A stretch of DNA of 42,119 bases from NCBI GenBank assembly GCA_009778965.1, contig WRFE01000006.1:1-42119 (forward strand). The letters run 5' to 3'. The stretch is from Candidatus Endomicrobium labiotermitis. Lineage in GTDB: Bacteria; Elusimicrobiota; Endomicrobiia; Endomicrobiales; Endomicrobiaceae. The first letter of the stretch is position 1. Each line of letters starts with the position of its first letter. Under the pieces are notes generated by a model. The model made no database searches, had not been told where the DNA came from, and worked only from the letters and a program-made list of their open reading frames with translations. The position numbers were made by a program, and so were the translations under genes. This document shows positions 8,348 to 15,774 of the stretch, in pieces.

Positions 8348-8914
8348 ATGAAAAAGTTTTTAGCGGTTTTTGCTTTAATTTGTCTTACATCAACGGCAGT
8401 TTTTGCGGCATTCAATCAAGCAGATCAGGAATTTATAGTAAAAGCAGGAATCCAGCCTCAAAGTTCGGTCAAACTTAACAACGTCAGTTACGATACAAAC
8501 GTAGGCGTTCTCATTGGTTTTGAATATTTCAAATTTATAAACAATATTGTGGCTTTCGGCGCCGGAGCATCTTACGATTTACCGAGAAAATTTAAAGACA
8601 TTAACAGCACAAACGTTTCTTTCCTTCCGATGTTTGTAGCTGTAAAAGCACGCACGCCGATTTCCGGATTTGACAATAATTATCCGTTTATCGTTGGAAG
8701 AATGGGCTACGCGGCATTTATGAATGATTCGTCCTTTATTAAATCATCCAACGGCGGAATGTATTATTCTTTAGGAGTTGGAGTAAGCTTGGATTATCTG
8801 GTAATAGAAGCGGGCTACTCTAAAAGCGCTTTTTCTTACACAACTTTCTCGAACTTGACTCAAGACGGGGAACAATCCGCGATTTCTCTTTCTGTCGGAT
8901 TTAAATTTCAATAA
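8348..8914 (+). CDS. Small outer-membrane beta-barrel protein
   Basis: A 188-residue secreted protein with a clear signal peptide (MKKFLAVFALICLTSTAVFA, cleaved before AFNQ). Alternating polar/hydrophobic strands with many Gly and aromatic residues follow, ending SLSVGFKFQ. This is the look of an 8-stranded OmpX/OmpW-like or porin-family barrel inserted by BAM. The start at 8348 was picked because GGAGG is 6 nt upstream; an in-frame ATG at 8342 directly abuts the ribosome site. It is monocistronic, with its own promoter and a strong terminator. Ligand or function is unknown. Its base composition resembles its neighbours. Confidence 0.8.
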   Translation: MKKFLAVFALICLTSTAVFAAFNQADQEFIVKAGIQPQSSVKLNNVSYDTNVGVLIGFEYFKFINNIVAFGAGASYDLPRKFKDINSTNVSFLPMFVAVKARTPISGFDNNYPFIVGRMGYAAFMNDSSFIKSSNGGMYYSLGVGVSLDYLVIEAGYSKSAFSYTTFSNLTQDGEQSAISLSVGFKFQ

Positions 8915-8930
8915 AAATCTTTAATATTTA

Positions 8931-8970
8931 AAACCGCGGCATAAAAATTTAATTATGCCGCGGTTTTTAT
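8931..8970 (+). terminator. Rho-independent terminator after the barrel gene
   Basis: AAACCGCGGCATAA and TTATGCCGCGGTTT form a perfect 14-bp stem followed by TTTTTATTTTT. It ends 18 nt before the start codon chosen for the next gene. Confidence 0.9.
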
Positions 8971-8975
8971 TTTTA

Positions 8976-8981
8976 TATAAT
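8976..8981 (+). promoter_or_regulatory. TATAAT box just before the cls start codon
   Basis: A perfect TATAAT lies only 6 nt before the ATG at 8988. No ribosome site can be seen there. The spacing fits a leaderless mRNA starting at or next to the ATG. The -35 position would fall inside the preceding terminator stem and matches poorly. Confidence 0.4.
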
Positions 8982-8987
8982 AAACCT

Positions 8988-10427
8988 ATGGGACATATTT
9001 TTAGTTTTGCCTTCAACAATTTCCTTTCTTTTCTGATAGCGCTCGCCTATCTTGCACTGGCTGTAGGAACCACAATACATATATTAATACACAAAGACGA
9101 CATAAAAAGCTCTATAGGCTGGATAGGATTGGTCTTCTTATCGCCGTTTATAGGCACGGTTTTATATATTTTTTTAGGAATAAACAGAGTTAAAAGAAAA
9201 GGCATTAAACTAAGAAAACATTCAAAACATTTTATAAAAAAAGAGAATGTTTTGTTTGAAAATATTCCTGAGAATTATAAACAGTTTATCAAATACGGCT
9301 ACAATGTTTACCCGCGAAATTTCACCCTCGGGAATTCAATAACTCCTCTTCAAAACGGAACTCAGGCTTATCCGGAAATGATAGAAGCCATAAACAACGC
9401 TAAAAAAGAAGTTTTGGTTCAAAGTTATATTTTTGAAAACGATTCTGAAACCGATAAGCTGCTTGAAGCGTTTAAAAACGCTTTGGTAAACGGAATATCG
9501 GTAAAAGTACTGATTGACGGCGTAGGGACTTTTAAACTATCTAAAGAAAAATCAATAGAAAAAAAGTTATCCGAAATAAAAGGTTTGGAATACGGGGTTT
9601 TTCTGCCTTTAAAATTTTCCGCGGCATTCCCGCTGTTTAATCTCAGAAACCACAGAAAACTTATGGTGATAGATTCAAAAATTGCTTTCTTCGGGGGCAT
9701 GAATCTGGCTGCCGCAAATACTTTGATTTACGATAAAAAAAAAGGCGTTATCGATATAACTTTTAAAGCAGAAGGGCCTATTGCCGAACAAATCAGAAAT
9801 GTTTTTGAAGAAGACTGGAAATTTGTAAAAAAGAAAAAGCTTCATTCCTTGCCTATTCAAAAAGACAATATGCCAACCGGCGTACCGGCAAGAATTATTC
9901 CGGACGGACCGGATGAAGAATCCGGCAAAATAGAACTTATTACACAAGGGATGATAAATTTTGCCAAGAAAAAAATATTAATAGTAACGCCTTACTTTTT
10001 GCCGGAAAACAATATATTAACTTCCCTTGAAATGGCGGCGATGAGAGGCGTTGACGTGGAAATAATAATCCCGCAAAAAAATGATCACTCTATAATGGAA
10101 TGGGCAAGGGAACCGAATTTACTGCGTTTGTCAAAAAGCGGAGTACAAATATATCTTACGCCTCCGCCATTTGACCACAGCAAATTTTTTGTCATAGATG
10201 ACGAGCTGGTTTTGGTGGGTTCATCAAACTGGGACGCAAGAAGTTTTAAACTGCTTTTTGAAGCGGATATGGAAATTATAAGCAAAGAAACTGCCGGACA
10301 GCTTGCCAAAATCGCGCAGGATAAAAAGAAAAAAGCAATTCTTTTTGACACAAAGGCTCATGAAAATCTGAATTTTTTAAAACGTTTGAGAAATAACGCC
10401 TGCAGGCTTATAACGCCGTATTACTAG
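8988..10427 (+). CDS. cls: Cardiolipin synthase (phospholipase D family)
   Basis: A 479-residue membrane enzyme that joins two phosphatidylglycerols, or PG plus another phospholipid, into cardiolipin. Two N-terminal membrane segments (about 8-30 and 40-60, PLDc_N type with SSIGWIGLVFLSPFIGTVLY) precede two phospholipase D domains. The HKD motifs are NHRKLMVIDSK, with His at about 222, and FDHSKFFVIDD, with His at about 397, each followed by a GG/GS turn. Length matches bacterial ClsA. The frame is open from 8955, but that ATG lies inside the terminator stem, so I use 8988. It is convergent with the trp operon. Confidence 0.92.
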   Translation: MGHIFSFAFNNFLSFLIALAYLALAVGTTIHILIHKDDIKSSIGWIGLVFLSPFIGTVLYIFLGINRVKRKGIKLRKHSKHFIKKENVLFENIPENYKQFIKYGYNVYPRNFTLGNSITPLQNGTQAYPEMIEAINNAKKEVLVQSYIFENDSETDKLLEAFKNALVNGISVKVLIDGVGTFKLSKEKSIEKKLSEIKGLEYGVFLPLKFSAAFPLFNLRNHRKLMVIDSKIAFFGGMNLAAANTLIYDKKKGVIDITFKAEGPIAEQIRNVFEEDWKFVKKKKLHSLPIQKDNMPTGVPARIIPDGPDEESGKIELITQGMINFAKKKILIVTPYFLPENNILTSLEMAAMRGVDVEIIIPQKNDHSIMEWAREPNLLRLSKSGVQIYLTPPPFDHSKFFVIDDELVLVGSSNWDARSFKLLFEADMEIISKETAGQLAKIAQDKKKKAILFDTKAHENLNFLKRLRNNACRLITPYY

Positions 10428-10457
10428 TAACTACAATTACAAATTACGAATCAAATT

Positions 10458-10497
10458 CACCCTCTCCATCGTCAGGGAGAGGGCAGGGTGAGGGTGC
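10458..10497. repeat. Dispersed CCCTCACCCTGCCCTCTCCC repeat, inverted copy
   Basis: The reverse complement matches the start of the copies at 641-677 and 13971-14007. It contains an 8-bp stem CCCTCTCC (10460-10467) / GGAGAGGG (10476-10483). It sits between convergent cls and trpA and may serve as a shared transcription end, although no U-run is present. Just before it, 10435-10452 repeats in inverted form an 18-bp segment found at 17982-17999. Confidence 0.75.
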
Positions 10498-10555
10498 CCA
10501 AAAACCTCGCATTGCATCTTTGCCTCTCTGCATCTAAACAACTTCTGATCTATTT

Positions 10556-11326
10556 CTATTGCACCTCTTTTTTTACGCCTAAAATAAAATCGGCGATTTT
10601 CGGCGTGGCATTTTCTTTATGCTCCGCAATTATTTTTACTATAGCGCTGCCCATAATCACGCCATCAGCCGATTTTATCATCTCTTTGGCTTGTTTTCCC
10701 GTAGAAATCCCAAACCCCACAGCTACCGGGACACCGGTAATTTGTTTTATGTTTGAAACTATTGCATTTATGTCCGTGGTAATTTCGCGACGTACTCCGG
10801 TAACACCTAAAGACGAAACCAGATAAATAAAACCTTCGGCGTTTTTAGCAAGTTTTTCTATTCTTTCATCAGACGTCGGAGCAATTAAAGTAATTATTGT
10901 TATGCCGTATTTATCAGTAAAATCCTTAATTTCCTTTTGCTCTTCAAACGGCATATCTGGAACAATTACAGCTTCTATGCCGGTTTCTTTGCATTTTTTA
11001 AAAAATTTGTCGTATCCGTAACTAAGTAAAGGATTTAGATATGTCATAAAAGTAAGCGGTATTGAAACTTTTTTCTTAACGTTTGAAACCATATTAAAAA
11101 TGTCGTCCAAGTTTATGCTTTTTGAAAGCGCCCTCGCCATGGCGTTTTGTATAACTTCGCCCTCGGCAACAGGGTCAGAAAACGGTATGCCTATCTCTAT
11201 TAAATCCGCTCCGTTTTCTGCTAAAGCAACTATAAATTCTTCCGTTTTATTAAGAGACGGATCGCCTGCCGTAAGATATATTATCAGCGCTTTTTTATTT
11301 TTAAAAACTTCAGAAATTTTATTCAT
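10556..11326 (-). CDS. trpA: Tryptophan synthase alpha chain
   Basis: A 256-residue TIM-barrel subunit that cleaves indole-3-glycerol phosphate and passes indole to TrpB through a tunnel. Family signature [19 protein letters not shown] carries the catalytic Glu. The second catalytic acid, Asp60 in E. coli (LADG), is Glu here (VAEG), a variant that is common in Firmicutes-like TrpA. Also seen: [38 protein letters not shown] and VGFGIST phosphate-site loops. ATG at 11326 has AAAGGAG 8 nt upstream and overlaps the end of trpB by 8 nt, so translation is coupled. It is the last gene of the trp operon. Confidence 0.96.
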   Translation of the reverse strand: MNKISEVFKNKKALIIYLTAGDPSLNKTEEFIVALAENGADLIEIGIPFSDPVAEGEVIQNAMARALSKSINLDDIFNMVSNVKKKVSIPLTFMTYLNPLLSYGYDKFFKKCKETGIEAVIVPDMPFEEQKEIKDFTDKYGITIITLIAPTSDERIEKLAKNAEGFIYLVSSLGVTGVRREITTDINAIVSNIKQITGVPVAVGFGISTGKQAKEMIKSADGVIMGSAIVKIIAEHKENATPKIADFILGVKKEVQ

Positions 11327-12503
11327 TTATATCAACTCCTTTGTATCTTGCAATCATGGATACGTCCTTATCGCCTCTCCCTGAAAGAGTAATAACAATT
11401 ATTTCATCTTTTTTCATTTTTGGCGCAATTTGCATCGTGTGATACACCGCGTGAGCGGATTCTATAGCGGAAATTATCCCTTCCGTGTGCGACAAAAATT
11501 CAAATGCTTCGACTGCCTCGGCATCCGTCACAGAAACATACTGCGCCCTTTTTATATCGTGCAAATACGAATGTTCGGGACCTATTCCGGGGTAATCAAG
11601 TCCCGCGGAAATTGAATATACCGGCGCGATTTGCCCGCTTTCGGTTTGGCAAAAATAGGATTTCATTCCATGAAATATGCCGATTCTGCCTGTTGCTATT
11701 GTAGCGGCTGTCTCCGGAGTATCAACGCCTTTTCCTGCTGCTTCACATCCTATAAGTTTTACACTTGTGTCGTTTATAAAATCGTAAAAACTCCCGATAG
11801 CATTAGAACCGCCGCCGACGCAGGCAATAACAGCATCCGGTAATTTCCCCTCTTTTTCAAACAACTGCTTTTTTATTTCCTTTCCTATTACGCTTTGAAA
11901 ATCTCTTACAATTTCCGGAAACGGATGAGGTCCCATAACAGAACCTAAAACATAAAGAGTATCATCAACTCTTCTTGTCCATTCTCTCATCGCTTCGCTT
12001 ACCGCGTCTTTTAAAGTTTTTGTTCCGCTTTTTACCGGATGAACTTTAGCACCAAGCAGCTTCATGCGAAAAACGTTTAAAGACTGTCGTTGCGTATCTT
12101 CCTCGCCCATAAATATTTCGCACTCCAAACCAAGCAAAGCTGCCGCAGTTGCAGTTGCTACTCCGTGCTGGCCTGCGCCGGTTTCGGCAATTACTCTTTT
12201 TTTACCCATTTTTTTGGCAAGCAAAATTTGCCCCAAAACATTATTTATTTTATGGGACCCGGTATGATTTAAATCTTCTCTTTTTAAATAGATTTTTGCT
12301 CCGCCGAGTTTTTCCGTAAGATTTTTTGCGTAATAAAGTCTTGATGGTCTGCCGGCATAATTGTTAAACAGACTTTCAAGTTCATTATTAAAATCTTTTT
12401 CGTTTTTATAACTATTGTACGCCTTTTCAAGATCATTTAAAGCGGTCATAAGCGTTTCGGGAACATACTGTCCGCCGTGTATTCCGTATTTTCCTTTTGA
12501 CAT
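11319..12503 (-). CDS. trpB: Tryptophan synthase beta chain
   Basis: A 394-residue PLP enzyme condensing indole and serine to tryptophan. The PLP lysine is in HTGSHKINN. The family stretch [20 protein letters not shown], the phosphate-binding [10 protein letters not shown] and the C-terminal TLSGRGDKD are all present. This is the usual TrpB1 type, which pairs with TrpA. AAAGGAG lies 6-7 nt before the ATG. The 96-nt gap to trpF is occupied by a composite dispersed repeat. Confidence 0.97.
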   Translation of the reverse strand: MSKGKYGIHGGQYVPETLMTALNDLEKAYNSYKNEKDFNNELESLFNNYAGRPSRLYYAKNLTEKLGGAKIYLKREDLNHTGSHKINNVLGQILLAKKMGKKRVIAETGAGQHGVATATAAALLGLECEIFMGEEDTQRQSLNVFRMKLLGAKVHPVKSGTKTLKDAVSEAMREWTRRVDDTLYVLGSVMGPHPFPEIVRDFQSVIGKEIKKQLFEKEGKLPDAVIACVGGGSNAIGSFYDFINDTSVKLIGCEAAGKGVDTPETAATIATGRIGIFHGMKSYFCQTESGQIAPVYSISAGLDYPGIGPEHSYLHDIKRAQYVSVTDAEAVEAFEFLSHTEGIISAIESAHAVYHTMQIAPKMKKDEIIVITLSGRGDKDVSMIARYKGVDINE

Positions 12504-12520
12504 TTATTGCTCCTTTGCCT

Positions 12521-12595
12521 GTCTTTGCGAGCGAAGCGCGGCAATCCATGTTATTTTAGAATGGATTGCTTCGTCATTTCATTCCCCGCAATGAC
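12521..12595. repeat. Composite palindromic repeat between trpF and trpB
   Basis: Two head-to-head half elements: the left reads GTCTTTGCGAG to GCAATCCAT, the right ATGGATTGCTTCGTC to CCGCAATGAC, separated by a short AT spacer. The right edge stops 4 bp from the trpF stop codon. The RNA would fold into a long imperfect hairpin inside the trp mRNA. Confidence 0.8.
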
Positions 12596-12599
12596 GTCG

Positions 12600-13208
12600 C
12601 TATGTTTTTCTCACTATATCGACTATTTTCTTTATCTTATCAAAATCTTTTACGCCATCTGTTTCAACACCGCTGCTTAAATCTATACAGTATGGGTTTA
12701 ATTTTAAAGCTTCCGAAATATTACCCATGCTTATTCCGCCGGCAAGAAAAAATGGTTTTTTATAATCCTTTATTAAATTCCAATCAAAAGACTGTCCGCT
12801 GCCGCCTCCAACCGAATCAAACAAAATATAATCGAAACTGCCCTGGATTGCTTCGTCAGCGCATTGCGCTTCCTCGCAATGACAGCCAAGTCGTATTGCT
12901 TTTATAATCGGTATATCTATTTTGTCTTTCAGATTTTTTATATACTCCGCGTCTTCTTCTCCGTGAAGCTGGACTAAATCTATAATTCCGCTCTTGTATA
13001 AATCAATTATATTTTCGATTGGCTCGTTTACGAATACCCCTACGGATTTTATATCTTTGTTTAACAAAGCTTTGAACTTCTCTGCGGCTTTAAAATCGAT
13101 TTTTCTTTTTACGCCCGCGAAAACAAATCCCGCAAAATCTGGTTTTGTTTCGTTTACGTATTTTATGTCTTCTTCTCTTTTAAGACCGCAGATTTTAATC
13201 TTACTCAT
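12600..13208 (-). CDS. trpF: Phosphoribosylanthranilate isomerase with an in-frame repeat insert
   Basis: A 202-residue TIM barrel isomerising phosphoribosylanthranilate to CdRP. Seen: KICGLKREEDI with the catalytic Cys, VQLHGEED, ILFDSVGGGSGQSFDW with the catalytic Asp, LAGGIS and IDLSSGVE. Residues about 108-122 (CHCEEAQCADEAIQ) do not look like TrpF. They are encoded by a dispersed repeat (12844-12883) lying where family members have the variable stretch between strands five and six. All catalytic and phosphate-binding segments are retained, so the enzyme is probably active. CGGAG precedes the ATG. A second repeat abuts the stop codon. Confidence 0.93.
   Translation of the reverse strand: MSKIKICGLKREEDIKYVNETKPDFAGFVFAGVKRKIDFKAAEKFKALLNKDIKSVGVFVNEPIENIIDLYKSGIIDLVQLHGEEDAEYIKNLKDKIDIPIIKAIRLGCHCEEAQCADEAIQGSFDYILFDSVGGGSGQSFDWNLIKDYKKPFFLAGGISMGNISEALKLNPYCIDLSSGVETDGVKDFDKIKKIVDIVRKT
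12844..12883. repeat. Dispersed ATTGC...GCAATGAC repeat inside trpF
   Basis: TGGATTGCTTCGTC to TCGCAATGAC, about 40 bp, the same family as the intergenic copies. It is read in frame as part of TrpF without disrupting the reading frame. Confidence 0.85.
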
Positions 13209-13224
13209 TTTTGTACTCCGTTGC

Positions 13225-13295
13225 TGTCACCCTGAGCGAAGCCGAAGGGTCTATAAATTCATAGATTCTGCGAGGGACTTTGCCCGCAGAATGAC
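13225..13295. repeat. Composite palindromic repeat between trpC and trpF
   Basis: The left half runs GTCACCCTGAGCG to GGGTCTAT; the right half runs ATAGATTCTGCG to CGCAGAATGAC. They face each other around AAATTC. The architecture is the same as at 12521-12595 and 39220-39285, but the half-sites differ. Confidence 0.8.
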
Positions 13296-13303
13296 CAAAA
13301 TTA

Positions 13304-14101
13304 TTAATTTTTTCCTCTTAACTCTTTCATCTTCTCTTTTATATTACCGCTTTTCATAAGTTCTTCGCCAATCAAAACAGCGTCAATTTTATGATTTCTT
13401 AAAATTTCTATATCTTCTCTTGTTTTAATACCGCTTTCGGAAACAAATATTTTGTCCGCAGGAACATATTTTCTTAAATTAATGCTGTTGTTTATGTTAA
13501 TCTCAAAAGTTTTCAGGTTCCTGTTATTTACGCCGATAATTTCCGCGCCGGCTTTAAGAGCCGTTTCTATTTCTTTTTCATCGTGAGCTTCCACAAGACA
13601 AGACAACCCTATACTTTTTGCGGTTTCCATAAATCTTTTTAAAGTCTCTAAATCCAAAATCGCGCATATCAAAAGAATAGCGTCCGCGCCGATATTTTTG
13701 GCTTCGTAAATCTGATATTCGTCAATAGTAAAATCTTTTCTTAAAACAGGGATTTTAACGATATCTTTTATTTCTGCAAGATAACTGTCTTTTCCAAGAA
13801 AAAAATCCGGTTCCGTAAGAACAGAAATTGCATCAGCTCCCGCAGACTCGTAACCTGAAGCTATATCTTTATATTTAAAATCCTCAGATATAATACCTTT
13901 TGACGGCGATGCTTTCTTAACTTCGCAAATAAAAGATATGTCCTCTTTTAACAAGGCTGATTTAAAAGGCAACCCCTCACCCTGCCCTCTCCCGCAAGGG
14001 GCGAGGGATAACACCTGAGATTTTAAAAAATCAAAAGGCGTAATTTGCTTTTGCTTTTCTACTCTGGCTTTCGTTGCCGCAACAATCTTATCTAATATCA
14101 T
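13304..14101 (-). CDS. trpC: Indole-3-glycerol phosphate synthase with an in-frame repeat insert
   Basis: A 265-residue TIM barrel closing CdRP to indole-3-glycerol phosphate. Seen: EVKKASPSKG with the catalytic Lys, SVLTEPDFFLG, VLRKDFTIDEYQIYEA, EAHDEKEI, GVNNRNLKTFEI and SESGIKT. Residues 32-44 (SLAPCGRGQGEGL) do not belong to the family. They are encoded by a 37-bp element identical to an intergenic copy at 641-677. The insert lies in the N-terminal helical extension before the first barrel strand, away from the active site, so activity is plausibly kept. GAGG lies 7 nt before the ATG. The gene is separate from trpF, not fused as in E. coli. Confidence 0.94.
   Translation of the reverse strand: MILDKIVAATKARVEKQKQITPFDFLKSQVLSLAPCGRGQGEGLPFKSALLKEDISFICEVKKASPSKGIISEDFKYKDIASGYESAGADAISVLTEPDFFLGKDSYLAEIKDIVKIPVLRKDFTIDEYQIYEAKNIGADAILLICAILDLETLKRFMETAKSIGLSCLVEAHDEKEIETALKAGAEIIGVNNRNLKTFEININNSINLRKYVPADKIFVSESGIKTREDIEILRNHKIDAVLIGEELMKSGNIKEKMKELRGKN
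13971..14007. repeat. Dispersed CCCTCACCCTGCCCTCTCCC repeat inside trpC
   Basis: A 37-bp perfect copy of 641-677. In the trpC frame it reads SLAPCGRGQGEGL and leaves the frame open. Confidence 0.95.
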
Positions 14102-14140
14102 GTATTACCTCTAAAAATATATAATCACTAAAAAACGGCA

Positions 14141-14169
14141 GTTCCCCGATTAATACATTCGGGGATGAC
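14141..14169. repeat. Short palindromic repeat between trpD and trpC
   Basis: CCCCGA (14144-14149) pairs with TCGGGG (14159-14164), and the element ends GGGGATGAC, like the ends of the other dispersed repeats here. Confidence 0.6.
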
Positions 14170-14182
14170 ACGGCGTGGGATT

Positions 14183-15193
14183 TTATACCTCATTAGACAT
14201 TTTTATAAAATCGTTAAGCTTTTTTAAAGCTTTTCCGCTGTCTATAACTTCAGTTGCCATTTTCAAACATTCTTTAAGCGTTATATTATTGTAGAACATA
14301 TAAAGGCATATTGCGGAATTTAGAAGAACAATGTCTCTTTTCGCGCCTTTTTCGCCGCCTAAAATTTTTAACGCTATTTCCGCATTTTCCTTAGGACTGC
14401 CGCCGATAAGTTCTGACAAAGAACATCTTTTTAAACCAAACTGTTCCGGCGTTATAAAGAAACTGTTAAGTTTTCCTTCGTTTACTTCACATATAGTAGT
14501 AGTATCAGATAAAGTCACTTCATCAAGCCCGTCATGACCGTGCACAACCATCGCTCTCTTAACACCTAAATTCGCAAGAACTCTTGCCATAGGTTCGACA
14601 AGATTTTCATCATAAACGCCGACCAGCTCATATCTTGCTTTGGCAGGATTGGCAAGGGGTCCTAAAATATTAAATATTGTTCTTATGCTAAGTTCTTTTC
14701 TGACTTTCGCTACATATTTCATAGACGAATGAAAAGTCTGCGCCATTAAAAAACATATACCGATTTTTTCAAGAACAACTTCGCACTGCGCAGGCGTAAG
14801 AGTTATATTTACTCCCAAAGCCTCAAATAAGTCCGCGCTGCCGCATTTGCTGGATACGCTTCTGTTGCCGTGTTTTGCCACAGGCACTCCTGCGGCGGAA
14901 ATTACTATTGATGAAACCGATGAAATATTAAACGTTGCAAGTTCATCGCCGCCCGTGCCGACGATATCAAGCACGTCGCTTTTAGGGTTGAGCCTCTGGC
15001 TTTTTTCTCTCATAACCGAAGCGCAGGCGGTAATTTCATCTATAGTTTCTCCTTTTAATCTCATCGCAGTTAAAAAAGACGCTATTTGCGCGTCCGTAGC
15101 ATTGCCTTCCATTATTTCATTCATAACGGTTTTTGTGTCTTCGAGAGAAAGATTTTGTCTGTTTACAAGCTCATATATAGCTTTCTGTATCAT
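14183..15193 (-). CDS. trpD: Anthranilate phosphoribosyltransferase
   Basis: A 336-residue cytosolic homodimer transferring the phosphoribosyl group of PRPP to anthranilate. The PRPP loop DIVGTGGDELATFNIS, the KHGNRSVSSKCGSAD segment, the anthranilate-site MKYVAKVRKELSIRT and NILGPLANPA are all seen. GGGAGG lies 6 nt before the ATG, and the start overlaps the trpG stop as ATGA, so it is translationally coupled. It is not fused to trpG as in enterobacteria. Confidence 0.97.
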   Translation of the reverse strand: MIQKAIYELVNRQNLSLEDTKTVMNEIMEGNATDAQIASFLTAMRLKGETIDEITACASVMREKSQRLNPKSDVLDIVGTGGDELATFNISSVSSIVISAAGVPVAKHGNRSVSSKCGSADLFEALGVNITLTPAQCEVVLEKIGICFLMAQTFHSSMKYVAKVRKELSIRTIFNILGPLANPAKARYELVGVYDENLVEPMARVLANLGVKRAMVVHGHDGLDEVTLSDTTTICEVNEGKLNSFFITPEQFGLKRCSLSELIGGSPKENAEIALKILGGEKGAKRDIVLLNSAICLYMFYNNITLKECLKMATEVIDSGKALKKLNDFIKMSNEV

Positions 15194-15774
15194 TTTATCC
15201 TCCCGCTCTCGATATTTAAGAAATTCTCTATAATCAAAAAACCGTCTTTCGTAAGTATTGATTCCGGATGAAACTGTAAACCGTACAAATCGTAATCGCG
15301 GTGTTTAACGCCCATAACCTGCGATTTGCCATCTTCGGCAATTACCAAAAGTTCTTCCGGCAAAGTCGCTCTGTCAACAATCAAAGAATCGTATCTTGCC
15401 GCTTTCATTACCGGCGGCATACCTTTAAAAATCGGGCTGCCGTTGGCTATATGAACATCGCTTGTTTTGCCATGAATAAGCTTTTCGGCATAAATTATTT
15501 TCCCGCCGAATACTTCGCATATAGACTGATGTCCCAGAGAAATGCCGAGCATAGGCTTTTTTCCGCGAAAATACAAAATTGCTTCTTTTGTTATTCCCGC
15601 ATCGGCAGGACGTCCCGGTCCCGGTGAAAAAATGATATGCGTCGGGTTTAATTTTTCTATTTCTTTCAGCGTCATTTCGTCATTTTTTATAACTTTTACA
15701 TCAGGATTTAACATTCCTGCATACTGGTAAAGGATATAAGAAAAACTGCCATAGTTATCTATTATTAGTATCAT
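15190..15774 (-). CDS. trpG: Anthranilate synthase component II with Ser in place of the catalytic Cys
   Basis: A 194-residue class I glutamine amidotransferase domain that normally frees ammonia from glutamine for TrpE. The oxyanion-region FSPGPGRPADAG and the His-Glu pair in LQFHPES are intact. The nucleophile motif, normally GVCLGHQ, reads GISLGHQ. The codon at 15538-15540 is TCT on the coding strand, so residue 79 is Ser. Known Cys-to-Ser or similar changes in this family abolish glutaminase activity but leave ammonia-dependent synthesis by TrpE. Another Cys lies five residues later (HQSICEVF) but is not at the nucleophile elbow. AGGAGG precedes the ATG; it overlaps trpE and trpD by 4 nt each. 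A sequencing error is possible. Confidence 0.93.
   Translation of the reverse strand: MILIIDNYGSFSYILYQYAGMLNPDVKVIKNDEMTLKEIEKLNPTHIIFSPGPGRPADAGITKEAILYFRGKKPMLGISLGHQSICEVFGGKIIYAEKLIHGKTSDVHIANGSPIFKGMPPVMKAARYDSLIVDRATLPEELLVIAEDGKSQVMGVKHRDYDLYGLQFHPESILTKDGFLIIENFLNIESGRIK

Noticed and set aside
10488-10826. Plus-strand open frame over the end of trpA
   Set aside because: Antisense shadow of trpA starting inside a dispersed repeat.
11143-11160. Glu in place of the second catalytic Asp of TrpA
   Set aside because: VAEG instead of LADG at this position is common in functional TrpA of other phyla, so it is not a defect.
13209-13303. Idea that trpC and trpF were once one fused gene split by a repeat
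   Set aside because: Each has its own start codon and ribosome site and complete domains. Unfused trpC/trpF is common outside enterobacteria.
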